Assembly: GCA_958414825.1 (NCBI GenBank)
Contig: CATYXQ010000011.1
Coordinates: 1-44,520, forward strand
DNA length: 44,520 nucleotides
Reading direction: 5' to 3'
Origin: an uncultured Eubacteriales bacterium
GTDB taxonomy: Bacteria > Bacillota > Clostridia > Oscillospirales > CAG-272
The notes beneath the pieces were generated by a model that saw nothing but the letters and a program-made list of their open reading frames with translations, ran no database searches and was not told the DNA's origin. Position numbers and translations under genes: made by a program. Every line of letters starts with the position of its first letter. Within the stretch, counting starts at the first letter, position 1. Of the stretch, positions 1-8,184 are shown piece by piece.

Positions 1-206
1 GCTGTCCGCATAATGCTTGAGAATGATCTCGGAGGGCGAGGTGATGGCGGTCAGATTCATGACCGCGTTTTTTTCAAGCAGAAATTCGGTCATCTGTAGA
101 ATTTTTCCGCAAACGCATCGTCCGTAAACTCGGTCAGACCGTTTTCCGTGAGGATGCGCGCGTATTCTGCGGCGAATTCTGTTTGGGACAGCGTGAGTAT
201 GCTCAT
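1..206 (-). CDS. rsmG: RsmG 16S rRNA methyltransferase, 5' part only, frameshifted
   Basis: RsmG (GidB) makes m7G527 in 16S rRNA using S-adenosylmethionine. Only the first 68 or so residues lie in the window. The ATG at 206-204 overlaps the mnmG stop as ATGA, the usual mnmG-rsmG order. The first frame gives about 35 plausible residues and then meets TGA at 92-90. The family signature (MNLTAIT, then LKHYADS) continues in a neighbouring frame up to the window edge. Adding one A to the A5 run on the coding strand (T5 at 102-106) would join both parts into a normal RsmG N-terminus. An ATG at 93-91 overlaps the premature stop, so reinitiation is conceivable. I cannot tell a real mutation from a homopolymer sequencing error. 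Identity is fairly sure; functional status is not. Confidence 0.75.
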
Positions 207-2089
207 ATTTGCTCCTTTCCGTGAAGCCAAATGATCAGCACCGAAATGTCGGCTGGGTTTACACCGGAAATCCGCATTGCCTGTCCGAGCGAGCGCGGAC
301 GGATTTTTTCGAGCTTTTGCCGCGCTTCAATGCGCAATCCCCCGATCTCGGAATAGTTGATGTCTTCGGGCAGAAGTTTTTCTTCCAGTTTTTGCAGCTT
401 TTTGACCTCGGCCAGTTCCCGGCGGATATAGCCGTCGTATTTTACACGGATTTCTGCGCCGGATGCGACAGCATACGGCAGGACGGTACGCGCCGCGTCA
501 ATCGGCGCCAGCTTTTCATAGGTAAGCTCGGGACGGCGCAGGAGATCGCATAAGCGTATGCCGCTTTGGATGGGCGCAGAACCGAGTTCGACCAGCAGCT
601 GATTGGTTTCTTTTGAGGGCGGAATGACGGTGCGCTCGATGCGCGCGATTTCCGCCTCGATCAAGCGCTGCTTTTCCTGAAAGCGCGCATAATGCGCCTC
701 GTCAATCAGTCCTACGCGGTATCCGTAGGGGGTCAGCCGTTCGTCGGCGTTGTCCTGCCGGAGCAAAAGGCGATATTCGCTGCGCGAGGTCATGATTCGA
801 TAGGGTTCGTTTGTGCCCTTGGTCACCAGATCGTCAATCAGCGTGCCGATATAGGAGGAGGCGCGGGAAAGAACAAGCGGCTCTTTACCTTGCAGCTTCA
901 TAGCGGCGTTGATCCCGGCGACAAGTCCCTGCGCCGCAGCTTCCTCATAACCGGAAGTCCCGTTGAATTGGCCGGCGCCGTACAGACCGCTTATTTTTTT
1001 AAATTCAAGCGTGGGGGATAGCTCTGTGGGGTCGGTGCAATCGTATTCGATAGCGTAGGCGTAGCGCATGATCTGCGCATGTTCAAAACCGGGAAGCGTA
1101 TGCAGCATTTGGTACTGCACGTCGGTCGGCATGGAGGTAGAAAAGCCCTGTATGTACATTTCCTCGGTGTCCTCGCCCATCGGTTCCACAAAAAGCTGAT
1201 GGCGCTCTTTATCGGCAAATCGGACGATTTTGTCCTCTATCGAGGGGCAATAACGCGGGCCGGTTCCGTGAATCTTGCCCGAATACATGGCGCTTCGGTG
1301 AATATTTTGCCGGATGACCTCATGCGTGTTTTCGTTGGTATAGACGATATGACAGGGCGTCTGCGTCTTTTTGTCGAGAAAGTGCGGGTCGGTGTCTGTG
1401 GAAAACGGGACGGCCGGTGTTTCGCCCGGCTGAACTTGCAGCGCAGAAAAATCAATGCTGGATCGGTTGACGCGCGCGGGGGTGCCGGTCTTAAAGCGCA
1501 TCAGACGAATGCCGAGCGCGCGCAGGGAATCGGAGAGCCCCTCGGCGGCCATCAGGCCGTCCGGGCCGCTCGGATAGGTGCGGTCGCCCACAAATACCGC
1601 GCTGTGCAGATAGGTACCCGTGCAGACGACGGCGGCGCGCACATGCCAAACCTCGCCGAGCGCGGTGACAAGCGCCGAGACTTCGGGGCGTCCGTTTTCT
1701 TCGGTTGTTTGAATAGCGGTGATTTCTGCCTGAATGAGACGGAGATTTTCAGCGGTTTCAAGCGTGTGCTTCATCAGCGCGCGGTATTTTATGCGATCTG
1801 CCTGAATGCGCTTGGAATGCACAGCCGCGCCTTTTCCGAGATTGAGCGTGCGGCTCTGCATCGTCACACGATCGGCCGCCCGTCCCATTTCGCCGCCGAG
1901 CGCGTCGATTTCAAAGACAAGGTGTCCCTTGCCAGTGCCGCCGATAGAGGGATTGCAGGGCAGATTGCCGACCGAGTCGAGATTGATTGTGAAAAGCACC
2001 GTATCAAGGCCGAGGCGCGCGCAGGCCAGCGCGGCCTCGATGCCCGCGTGTCCCGCGCCGATGACGCCGACGTCGGCTGTATATTCCAT
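203..2089 (-). CDS. mnmG: MnmG tRNA uridine-5-carboxymethylaminomethyl modification enzyme
   Basis: FAD- and NADH-dependent subunit that, with MnmE, installs the (carboxymethyl)aminomethyl group on U34 of tRNAs in the cytoplasm. The 628-residue product has the N-terminal FAD-binding GAGHAG at residues 11-16, CNPSIGG at 45-51 and the MnmG signature CPSIED at 281-286. The length is normal for the family. I start at the ATG at 2089, just before the FAD motif; the open frame extends upstream to 2248, but that extension has no family resemblance. A weak GGCGGTGA site precedes the chosen ATG. The gene lies 91 bp behind rlmH, and its stop overlaps the rsmG start by 4 bases, which suggests translational coupling. 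No mnmE is in the window. Confidence 0.96.
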   Translation of the reverse strand: MEYTADVGVIGAGHAGIEAALACARLGLDTVLFTINLDSVGNLPCNPSIGGTGKGHLVFEIDALGGEMGRAADRVTMQSRTLNLGKGAAVHSKRIQADRIKYRALMKHTLETAENLRLIQAEITAIQTTEENGRPEVSALVTALGEVWHVRAAVVCTGTYLHSAVFVGDRTYPSGPDGLMAAEGLSDSLRALGIRLMRFKTGTPARVNRSSIDFSALQVQPGETPAVPFSTDTDPHFLDKKTQTPCHIVYTNENTHEVIRQNIHRSAMYSGKIHGTGPRYCPSIEDKIVRFADKERHQLFVEPMGEDTEEMYIQGFSTSMPTDVQYQMLHTLPGFEHAQIMRYAYAIEYDCTDPTELSPTLEFKKISGLYGAGQFNGTSGYEEAAAQGLVAGINAAMKLQGKEPLVLSRASSYIGTLIDDLVTKGTNEPYRIMTSRSEYRLLLRQDNADERLTPYGYRVGLIDEAHYARFQEKQRLIEAEIARIERTVIPPSKETNQLLVELGSAPIQSGIRLCDLLRRPELTYEKLAPIDAARTVLPYAVASGAEIRVKYDGYIRRELAEVKKLQKLEEKLLPEDINYSEIGGLRIEARQKLEKIRPRSLGQAMRISGVNPADISVLIIWLHGKEQI

Positions 2090-2180
2090 AAAGATCACCG
2101 CCTTTGAACATAAGATGAAAGACAACTGCGCACTTGAAAAGTTTTGTGCGCGCGCCTTTAGAAGTTCGGACATGCCTGTT

Positions 2181-2657
2181 TTATTTGTGGTATTTCCCGC
2201 CGGCGGAAATAGAAAGCGCGCGGTAGAGCGCTTCGGCCAGGATGACACGCATCAGCCGGTGCGGAAAAGTCAGCGCCGATACCGAAAGCCGGAAATCGCA
2301 GGCCGCCTTGACCGATTCGTCAAGTCCGTGCGACGATCCGATAACAAAACAAAGCTCGCCACGCTCGTTTTTCGCCTTTTCACAGAGCGAGGCGAACTGT
2401 TCGCTTGTAAGGGATTTTCCCTCTACGCAGAGCGCGATTTTATATGCGCGCGGCGGCAGATTTTCGAGAATGTGTATGCTTTCCCGCGCAAGCGCGGCGT
2501 CGATATCGCCCGCATGTCCAGCGCCGGGCGTTTCTTCGCGAAGGTTGATATTGACGATTTTCGCATAGGCCAAGCAGCGTTTTTCGTATTCGGCGACCGC
2601 TTCGGCAAAATACCGCTCTTTGAGCGCGCCGACTGAAATGATCGTAATTTTGAGCAT
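2181..2657 (-). CDS. rlmH: RlmH 23S rRNA pseudouridine-1915 N3-methyltransferase
   Basis: SPOUT-class methyltransferase that methylates pseudouridine 1915 in helix 69 of 23S rRNA. The 158-residue length is almost exactly the family norm. The C-terminal half shows the trefoil-knot S-adenosylmethionine site (FVIGSSHGL and SALTFPHRLMR), and the protein ends in the characteristic GGKYHK. The start codon shares one base with the walJ stop (TAATG at 2659-2655), so the two are probably translated together. A walJ-like gene next to rlmH is a common Firmicutes arrangement. Confidence 0.96.
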   Translation of the reverse strand: MLKITIISVGALKERYFAEAVAEYEKRCLAYAKIVNINLREETPGAGHAGDIDAALARESIHILENLPPRAYKIALCVEGKSLTSEQFASLCEKAKNERGELCFVIGSSHGLDESVKAACDFRLSVSALTFPHRLMRVILAEALYRALSISAGGKYHK

Positions 2658-3424
2658 TACAGCAGTTTTGTCGGCGCGGACTCGCGCGCGGCTAAAATCG
2701 TTGAATTCGGGCAGTTTCGGCGCGCGCAGGCGAGCGCTGTTTCGGGTGTGTTATTTTCCGCGCTTAGATGGGCGAGCAGAATATTTCGCGAGCCCTTTTC
2801 GATGAGTTCAGGGAGAAATGCGCTGCATTCGTCATTGGACAGATGACCCGTTTTCGAGCGGATTCTCTGTTTCAGCCAGGCGGGATAGGGGCCGCTTTCG
2901 AGCATGTCCCGGTCGTGGTTCGATTCGATTACAACTGTTTCCGATCCGAGCAGATTTTCCCGGATTTCGTCTGTGATGCAGCCGACGTCGGTCGCAATGC
3001 CGATTTTATGGCCGTCCGGCAGATGTACCGTGTACCCTACGCTCATTTCGCTGTCATGCGGCGTGCGGAAAGAGGAGATATGCAGCGCGCCGACGTCGGC
3101 CGAAAAAAGCGGGGGATGCTCCACCAAATTCTGCCGAATGTAAACCGTGCTTTTGAGCAGCCTTGTCGCAGATACGGACGTCATGTGTACGGGAATTTTG
3201 TATCGTTTGCAGAGCATTTCAAGCGCGCTGATATGATCGCTGTGTTCATGGGTGATAAAAATCGCTCGGATGCGGGACAGATCGCTGCCGACGGCGCAAA
3301 GACCAGAAGCCAATGCGCGCAGACTGCGTCCGGCGTCAATCAGAATTTCATCCTCGCCCGCCCGGATATGGATGCAGTTGCCCTTGGAACCGGAATACAG
3401 CGTGCACAGGGACAGATCGTTCAT
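2657..3424 (-). CDS. walJ: WalJ/YycJ-like metallo-beta-lactamase fold hydrolase
   Basis: MBL-fold metal-dependent hydrolase of the YycJ/WalJ family. In Bacillus this family sits beside the WalKR locus and is linked to cell-wall and cell-division coordination; its substrate is not settled and it resembles nucleases. The 255-residue product begins near the family motif SGSKGNC (residues 11-17) and has the metal-binding HEHSDH at 59-64, with further His/Asp ligands downstream (TPHDSE, ATDVG, ESNHD, and HLS near the C-terminus). The ATG at 3424 has GGAGGA in front; the open frame runs further upstream to 3514 but that part covers an inverted repeat and looks non-coding. No walKR genes are nearby. 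Confidence 0.9.
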   Translation of the reverse strand: MNDLSLCTLYSGSKGNCIHIRAGEDEILIDAGRSLRALASGLCAVGSDLSRIRAIFITHEHSDHISALEMLCKRYKIPVHMTSVSATRLLKSTVYIRQNLVEHPPLFSADVGALHISSFRTPHDSEMSVGYTVHLPDGHKIGIATDVGCITDEIRENLLGSETVVIESNHDRDMLESGPYPAWLKQRIRSKTGHLSNDECSAFLPELIEKGSRNILLAHLSAENNTPETALACARRNCPNSTILAARESAPTKLL

Positions 3425-3491
3425 AAGTTCCTCCGTGTTCTGAGAGTTTTTTTGGCTGTGAAGCGAATTTTTGAAATGGCCGGAGAAGTAA

Positions 3492-3516
3492 ACATGTCTC
3501 CCGTCGGGAGACATGT
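3492..3516. repeat. Perfect 11-bp inverted repeat between galK and walJ
   Basis: ACATGTCTCCC, a 3-base GTC spacer, then its exact complement GGGAGACATGT. It lies 140 bp after the galK stop and 68 bp before the walJ start (both minus strand). On the minus strand the hairpin is followed only by TTTACTT, a poor T-tract, so it could be a weak terminator, a processing hairpin or a protein-binding site. Confidence 0.7.
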
Positions 3517-3655
3517 AAAACGACCGAAAAACAGGATTTTCGGTGAAAAAATGCGTTTGTCTGCACTTCTTTCAGAGGTTTGCGCGTTGCAAGGTGTTTG
3601 ACGAGCGGCAGATTTGCCTTGCAAACGGCAATGCGCCTCATATTTTCCCGGAGAA

Positions 3656-4933
3656 TCAGAATACCCGGATAGCGCCCTCCGGACGGATCGAGAGAACGGC
3701 GCACGCGCCCTCGCCGAACGCCGCGTCCATTACAGCTTTATAGTCGGCGACCGCGCCGTGCGGAACAAAGGCCTGTATCGTGCCCGCAAATCCGCCGCCG
3801 TGTACGCGGCAGGCGCCGGTACCAGCAAGCGTATCCTCGCTCAGGCACAGAGCGAGAGAAAGTCCCTGTTCACGAACATTTTTCGTGGTATATACATTTT
3901 GGAGATATTTGAAGCTGGAGTTGCCCGATGCGATGACGCCGGCAAAAAAGGCGTGAATATCACCGTCGAGCAGCGCTTGCTTCTGCATACCGACTCTTGC
4001 ATTTTCATTTTCAAAATGCAATGCGCGCAGAATGGCGCGGTCGCCGACGATTTTGCGGAGTTGCGGTATCGCACGGATAATTTCTTCTTTGGTGACGTCG
4101 CGGAGCGCCGCCTTGCCGAAATGCGCGGCGACCGATTTCATCTCGGCTGGAACCGAGGCGTAATCGTCGTTTAAGTCAGCGTGATTTCCGCCGGTATTGG
4201 TGATGCACAGGCTATAGCCCGCCTCATTCATATTGAAAGCGAGCGGTTCAATCACGGGTGCGGACGGATCCTTGAAATCAATTGCGACAAAGCCGCCGAC
4301 CGCACATGCGGTCTGATCCATCAGTCCGCAGGGTTTGCCGAAATACTCGTTCTCGGAATACTGCGCGATGCGTGCAATTTCGGCGTTCGGAACCTGTCCG
4401 TCATTGTAAAAATGATTGATGATATTGCCGACCATGACTTCAAATGCTGCCGATGAGGAGAGGCCGGATCCTTTATGTACGTTGTTCGTAGTAAAAGCGT
4501 CAAAGCCGCCCGATGCGTGCCCGTAGTTGACAAATCCCTGTATCATGCCCGCAATGAGCGCGCGGGATTTGAAAAAATATTCCTTTTTCGGCGTTTTGCA
4601 TTCGGCAAGCGTCATACGGTCTTCCTTGTATCCCTCGCTGCGCAGACGAACTATGCCGTCCTGACTTTTGGCCGCAACGGCGATGATGTCCAGATCAATC
4701 GCGGCTGCCAGCACACAGCCGTGATTGTGGTCGGTGTGGTTGCCTGAAATTTCGCTCCGCCCCGGTACGGAAAAGAGCGCGGCATCACGGTCAACGCCGT
4801 AATTTTCTTCAAAATTTCGGATAGCGCGGATGTAACGCGCTTTTTGCGTCTCCAGTCCGGAGCCGTACAGCGCGCCGAGCGCCGCGTCCAGTTTGCCGGT
4901 TTCAATCGCTTGGATTAACTCTGTTGTTTTCAT
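3656..4933 (-). CDS. galK: Galactokinase (GHMP kinase)
   Basis: Phosphorylates galactose to galactose-1-phosphate with ATP, the first step of the Leloir pathway. The 425-residue product has the galactokinase signature (PGR, then GNHTDHNHG, residues 57-72), the GHMP ATP-binding loop GSGLSSSAA (155-163) and the catalytic base Asp in MDQTA (Asp206). RVHGGGFAG near the C-terminus is GHMP motif 3. It is slightly longer than the usual 380-400 residues. The ATG is preceded by AAAGGGG. No galT, galE or galactose transporter is nearby, so it is a solitary gene here. A promoter lies at 5059-5087, with a repeat-rich stretch upstream of it. Other sugar GHMP kinases are possible, but the motif set favours galactose. 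Confidence 0.92.
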   Translation of the reverse strand: MKTTELIQAIETGKLDAALGALYGSGLETQKARYIRAIRNFEENYGVDRDAALFSVPGRSEISGNHTDHNHGCVLAAAIDLDIIAVAAKSQDGIVRLRSEGYKEDRMTLAECKTPKKEYFFKSRALIAGMIQGFVNYGHASGGFDAFTTNNVHKGSGLSSSAAFEVMVGNIINHFYNDGQVPNAEIARIAQYSENEYFGKPCGLMDQTACAVGGFVAIDFKDPSAPVIEPLAFNMNEAGYSLCITNTGGNHADLNDDYASVPAEMKSVAAHFGKAALRDVTKEEIIRAIPQLRKIVGDRAILRALHFENENARVGMQKQALLDGDIHAFFAGVIASGNSSFKYLQNVYTTKNVREQGLSLALCLSEDTLAGTGACRVHGGGFAGTIQAFVPHGAVADYKAVMDAAFGEGACAVLSIRPEGAIRVF

Positions 4934-5058
4934 ATCGAAACCCCTTTTTCAATATAATCTCTATATAGAATGATTTAAAATCCGTTTGGAAATCTAACAT
5001 ACGCAGATGAGCATTGCGTAAAATTCCCTCTTAAAAGATATAAGGATAAGATGGTATA

Positions 5059-5087
5059 ATTATAACATCTTTTCCCGGCGCGCGCAA
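5059..5087 (-). promoter_or_regulatory. Promoter of galK
   Basis: On the minus strand: -35 TTGCGC (5087-5082), a 17-bp spacer and -10 TATAAT (5064-5059). It predicts a leader of about 120 nt before the galK ATG. The -10 is perfect and the -35 is weak, which suits a promoter that needs an activator. Confidence 0.6.
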
Positions 5088-5097
5088 TATAATTTTA

Positions 5098-5161
5098 GTC
5101 AGGTATTTTTCACTTGAAGTTGATACCAGGCATATTCGCATCACTTGAAAATGCGCCTGAC
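5098..5161. promoter_or_regulatory. Candidate operator region between galK and the U32 gene
   Basis: TCACTTGAA occurs twice in the same orientation, at 5110-5118 and 5141-5149, 31 bp apart (about three helical turns). The block is bounded by GTCAGG (5098-5103) and its complement CCTGAC (5156-5161). GGTAT and ATACC form a further inverted pair inside it. It starts about 10 bp upstream of the weak galK -35 and also upstream of the strong U32 promoter. The repeats are visible; a regulator binding there is inference. The rest of the 4934-5301 gap holds the two promoters and no gene. Confidence 0.45.
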
Positions 5162-5234
5162 ACGGGGAGTCGCGGCTTTTGACAAACATGTTCATCATAG
5201 CATATTGCGGCCAAAAAGTAAACAGTTTTTTTCG

Positions 5235-5263
5235 TTGACATGCGCAGCCAAATCATGTATTAT
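5235..5263 (+). promoter_or_regulatory. Promoter of the U32-uppP-mrnC operon
   Basis: Consensus -35 TTGACA (5235-5240), a 17-bp spacer and -10 TATTAT (5258-5263). The predicted transcript starts about 30 nt before the U32 start codon. Confidence 0.8.
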
Positions 5264-5301
5264 GGTAAGGAATGAAATGATTAGAGAAAAGAGGGCACAG
5301 C

Positions 5302-6549
5302 ATGAAGAAAAAACCGGAATTGCTGGCGCCGGCAGGTAATTTTGAAAAACTGAAGGCGGCTGTGCTTTATGGTGCGGATGCGGTTTATCTTGCGGGAAGC
5401 GCGTTCGGTATGCGCGCGGCCGCCGGAAATTTTACAAACGAAGAACTGCCGCTGGCAGCAGCGTATGCGCACGAACGCGGCGTGCGCGTGTATCTTACCG
5501 TCAATACCATGCCCCGCACGTCCGAGTATCCGGCGCTGGAAGCTTATCTTGCGTTTGTGCGGAACTGCGGCGTGGACGCGCTGATTATCGGTGATCTCGG
5601 CGTATTGGCTCTGGCGCGCCGGATTGCGCCGGAACTTGAACTGCATATATCCACACAGGCGTCGGCGGTGAGCCTTGCCGATGTAACGGCATGGCGTGAA
5701 CTCGGTGCGCGCCGCGTGGTGCTCGCACGGGAGCTTTCGCTCTCCGAGGTGCGTGAAATTTGCGAAAACGCGCCCGATGACATGGAGATCGAATGCTTTG
5801 TGCACGGCGCGATGTGTATTTCCTACAGCGGACGCTGTCTGCTTTCCAATTATTTTACCGGACGAGACGCCAATCACGGCGCGTGCGCGCAGCCCTGCCG
5901 GTGGAATTACCGCACGCTTGAAGTGTATGAGGAAAAACGTCCGGAGCAGCCGCTGAGGCTGTATGAGGACGCCTCGGGGACTTTTGTTATGAGTTCGTGC
6001 GATATGTGCATGATTGAGCACATTCCGGAACTGGTTGAAGCCGGCATTACCAGCTTTAAGATCGAGGGACGGATGAAAAGCGCCTATTATACGGCGGTTG
6101 TGACCAATGCATACCGGATGGCGCTTGACGCTTATTTCGACCTCGGTGCGGCTTACCGCCCTGATCCGGCCTTGCGGCGCGAGCTTGAGAGCGTAAGTCA
6201 CCGCGATTATTCAACCGGGTGCTGGTTCGGCCGCCCGGACGCGGATGCCAGCGTCTGCAAAAATATGGGTTATATTCGGGAAAAGGCGTATATTGCGACC
6301 GCTCTGTCCTATGACGCGGACAGAGGCCTTGCCGTGTTTGTGCAGCGCAATAAAGTCTGCCGGGGAGACCCGGTCGAACTGATTTCGCCCGGCAGCACGG
6401 GGCGCGCTTTTCGTGTGCATACGCTGCTTGACGCCGACGGAAATCCGATCGACAGCGCGCCGCATCCGGCGATGATCTTTCAACTGTACGTTCCGTTTGA
6501 AGTGCGGGCGGGCGATATTTTGCGCGGAGGGGAAGAACCATGTTTGTAA
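5302..6549 (+). CDS. U32 family protein (TrhP/YrrO-like, tRNA uridine hydroxylation)
   Basis: Member of the U32 'peptidase' family. Characterised members (TrhP in E. coli, YrrO in Bacillus) carry out prephenate-dependent hydroxylation of U34 in tRNA; RlhA acts on 23S rRNA. The 415-residue product begins with the typical ELLAPAGNFEKLKAAV and has the four-cysteine Fe-S motif at Cys172, Cys179, Cys195 and Cys199, within HGAMC and CAQPCRW contexts. FKIEGRMKS follows the cysteine region, also typical. Length fits the single-domain TrhP type rather than the longer YhbU or RlhA proteins. Its last 10 bases overlap the uppP start, so the two are cotranslated. Family is certain; choice of substrate is by analogy. 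Confidence 0.85.
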   Translation: MKKKPELLAPAGNFEKLKAAVLYGADAVYLAGSAFGMRAAAGNFTNEELPLAAAYAHERGVRVYLTVNTMPRTSEYPALEAYLAFVRNCGVDALIIGDLGVLALARRIAPELELHISTQASAVSLADVTAWRELGARRVVLARELSLSEVREICENAPDDMEIECFVHGAMCISYSGRCLLSNYFTGRDANHGACAQPCRWNYRTLEVYEEKRPEQPLRLYEDASGTFVMSSCDMCMIEHIPELVEAGITSFKIEGRMKSAYYTAVVTNAYRMALDAYFDLGAAYRPDPALRRELESVSHRDYSTGCWFGRPDADASVCKNMGYIREKAYIATALSYDADRGLAVFVQRNKVCRGDPVELISPGSTGRAFRVHTLLDADGNPIDSAPHPAMIFQLYVPFEVRAGDILRGGEEPCL

Positions 6550-7421
6550 TCGAGATCATTAAGACTGTCCTTGTCGGCATTGTGCAGGGAATTACCGAAT
6601 GGCTCCCGGTTTCGAGCACCGGACATATGATTTTGCTCAATGATCTCATTCGCCTGGACGTGAGCGATGCGTTTTGGGAGATGTTTGAGGTGGTTATTCA
6701 ACTCGGGTCGATTCTTGCTGTGATCGTGCTGTATTTCAAGCGGCTGAATCCGTTTGCATTTCGGAAAAATATAGACGCCGGAAACGCCGCTTTGCTTTTT
6801 GGCTCCGCGGGCTTGAAAAAAGATACTTTGCGGCTTTGGATGCATGTTTTGGCAGCCGCATTGCCTGCCGCCGTTGTCGGCGTTTTGTTTGACGATTGGT
6901 TCAATGCGCATTTTTATAATTCGCCGGTTGTTGCGTCGGCGCTTGTGGTGTACGGCGTTTTGTTTATTTTGATGGAGCGCCTGCATCGGAATCAATCGTT
7001 CCGCATAACGCGGCCGGAGGATATTGGGTATAAAACCGCGCTTGGGATCGGCTGCTTTCAGGTGCTCTCGCTGATTCCGGGTACGTCCCGTTCGGGTTCG
7101 ACGATTCTCGGCGCGTCGCTGCTTTCGGTTTCCAGGAGCGCGGCAGCTGAATTTTCGTTTTTCCTGGCAGTTCCGGTTATGCTCGGCGCGTCGCTGCTTA
7201 AATGCGTCGGCTTTGCTGCGGATGTTGCGGGCGGCGTTGCCGTATTCGGAGCGAAAGAAATTACGATTTTGCTGGTCGGCTGCACGACGGCCTTTGCCGT
7301 TTCTGTTGCGGCAATCCGTTTTCTGATGGATTTTGTGAAAAAGCACAGCTTTGCCGCTTTCGGCGTTTACCGCATCATCCTCGGCGCCGCCGTACTTGCA
7401 TTTTGGTTTTTTCAGAGGTAA
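6540..7421 (+). CDS. uppP: Undecaprenyl-diphosphatase UppP (BacA)
   Basis: Integral membrane phosphatase that converts undecaprenyl diphosphate to the monophosphate, recycling the lipid carrier for peptidoglycan synthesis; extra copies give bacitracin resistance. The 293-residue product has the first catalytic signature with GITEWLPVSSTGH (residues 17-29) and the second, PGTSRSGST, about residue 180, with about seven to eight hydrophobic segments. Length is slightly above the usual 265-280. It overlaps the U32 gene and is followed after 3 bp by mrnC. PopT at 32945-33787 handles the product of this enzyme on the other side of the membrane. Confidence 0.96.
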   Translation: MFVIEIIKTVLVGIVQGITEWLPVSSTGHMILLNDLIRLDVSDAFWEMFEVVIQLGSILAVIVLYFKRLNPFAFRKNIDAGNAALLFGSAGLKKDTLRLWMHVLAAALPAAVVGVLFDDWFNAHFYNSPVVASALVVYGVLFILMERLHRNQSFRITRPEDIGYKTALGIGCFQVLSLIPGTSRSGSTILGASLLSVSRSAAAEFSFFLAVPVMLGASLLKCVGFAADVAGGVAVFGAKEITILLVGCTTAFAVSVAAIRFLMDFVKKHSFAAFGVYRIILGAAVLAFWFFQR

Positions 7422-7424
7422 GAT

Positions 7425-7817
7425 ATGGAAAATCAGGAGCTTTTAAAAAGTGCGGACGGCGCGGCGCTTGCCTATCTCGGAGACTGCGTTTTTGAACTTT
7501 GGGTAAGAGAGCGGCTGCTTCGCCGCGGATTGACCCGCACCGGTGCGCTGAATGCGGCCTCTCACGATTACGTGACCGCCAAAAATCAAAGCGCGGCGTT
7601 TTACCGTATCGAGCCGCTGCTGACGGAGGAGGAACATGATTTTTTCCGCCGCGGACGAAACTCGCCGCATCTTTCGGCGCCGAAAAGCGCTTCCGGGGCT
7701 GAATACCGCACAGCCACCGGCTTTGAAACGCTCTGTGCGGCGCTCTACCTTTCCGGACGGTATACGCGTTTGAATCAGCTTTTGGAAACTGCGTTTCCCG
7801 AAACAAAAAATGAATGA
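7425..7817 (+). CDS. mrnC: Mini-ribonuclease III
   Basis: Mini-III is an RNase III-type homodimer without a dsRNA-binding domain that matures the ends of 23S rRNA in Firmicutes. The 130-residue protein has the catalytic region LAYLGDCVFELWVR (residues 15-28; Asp20 and Glu24 fit the metal site) and a second acidic region GFETLCAALYLSG near residue 100. RRGRNS in the middle is typical. AGAGG precedes the ATG. In many Firmicutes the gene follows cysS; here it closes the U32-uppP operon and is followed by a terminator. Confidence 0.93.
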   Translation: MENQELLKSADGAALAYLGDCVFELWVRERLLRRGLTRTGALNAASHDYVTAKNQSAAFYRIEPLLTEEEHDFFRRGRNSPHLSAPKSASGAEYRTATGFETLCAALYLSGRYTRLNQLLETAFPETKNE

Positions 7818-7837
7818 ATAATTTGTGCGCGCTTTGT

Positions 7838-7870
7838 AAAAAATCCACCTGTGACAGGGTGGATTTTTTT
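7838..7870 (+). terminator. Terminator after mrnC
   Basis: AAAAAATCCACC pairs with GGTGGATTTTTT, closing an 8-base loop and ending in T7. A second perfect hairpin (ACGGCGTAA, TATT, TTACGCCGT, 7881-7902) follows at once. Confidence 0.85.
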
Positions 7871-8184
7871 ATGCGGAAAAACGGCGTAATATTTTACGCC
7901 GTGTTGTGCCGTTGCTTTTTGGACTGACTGAAAAGACGCTTACATGCGGTTTTATGCAGAATGATGAATTTTTACGGCAAGACAGACAAAAATTTAACAT
8001 TCTGGCAACGATTTTTCAACAGAAATATGGGAATTGCTGTTAATTATATACAATAAAATAAAATGAAATATAAAAATACTGCTAAATTTGCATAGATATG
8101 GTAAAATAAACGTATAGCAGGACTGTAAAATCTTGTTTGCGGACATACTATGTTGTGCAAATCAATTTTTAGGAGGAATTTATC
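7871..8184 (+). other. Upstream region of the sugar-transport operon
   Basis: The stretch contains no gene. After the 7881-7902 hairpin it becomes very AT-rich (8010-8110), as expected for a promoter region, but no -35/-10 pair stands out, so I call none. I saw no convincing catabolite-control site or LacI-type palindrome. The last bases carry AGGAGG for the binding-protein gene. Confidence 0.5.

Noticed and set aside
1079..2107. Long plus-strand open frame of 342 codons opposite mnmG
   Set aside because: It lies antisense to a clear mnmG reading frame and has no family motif; it follows from GC-rich codon bias.
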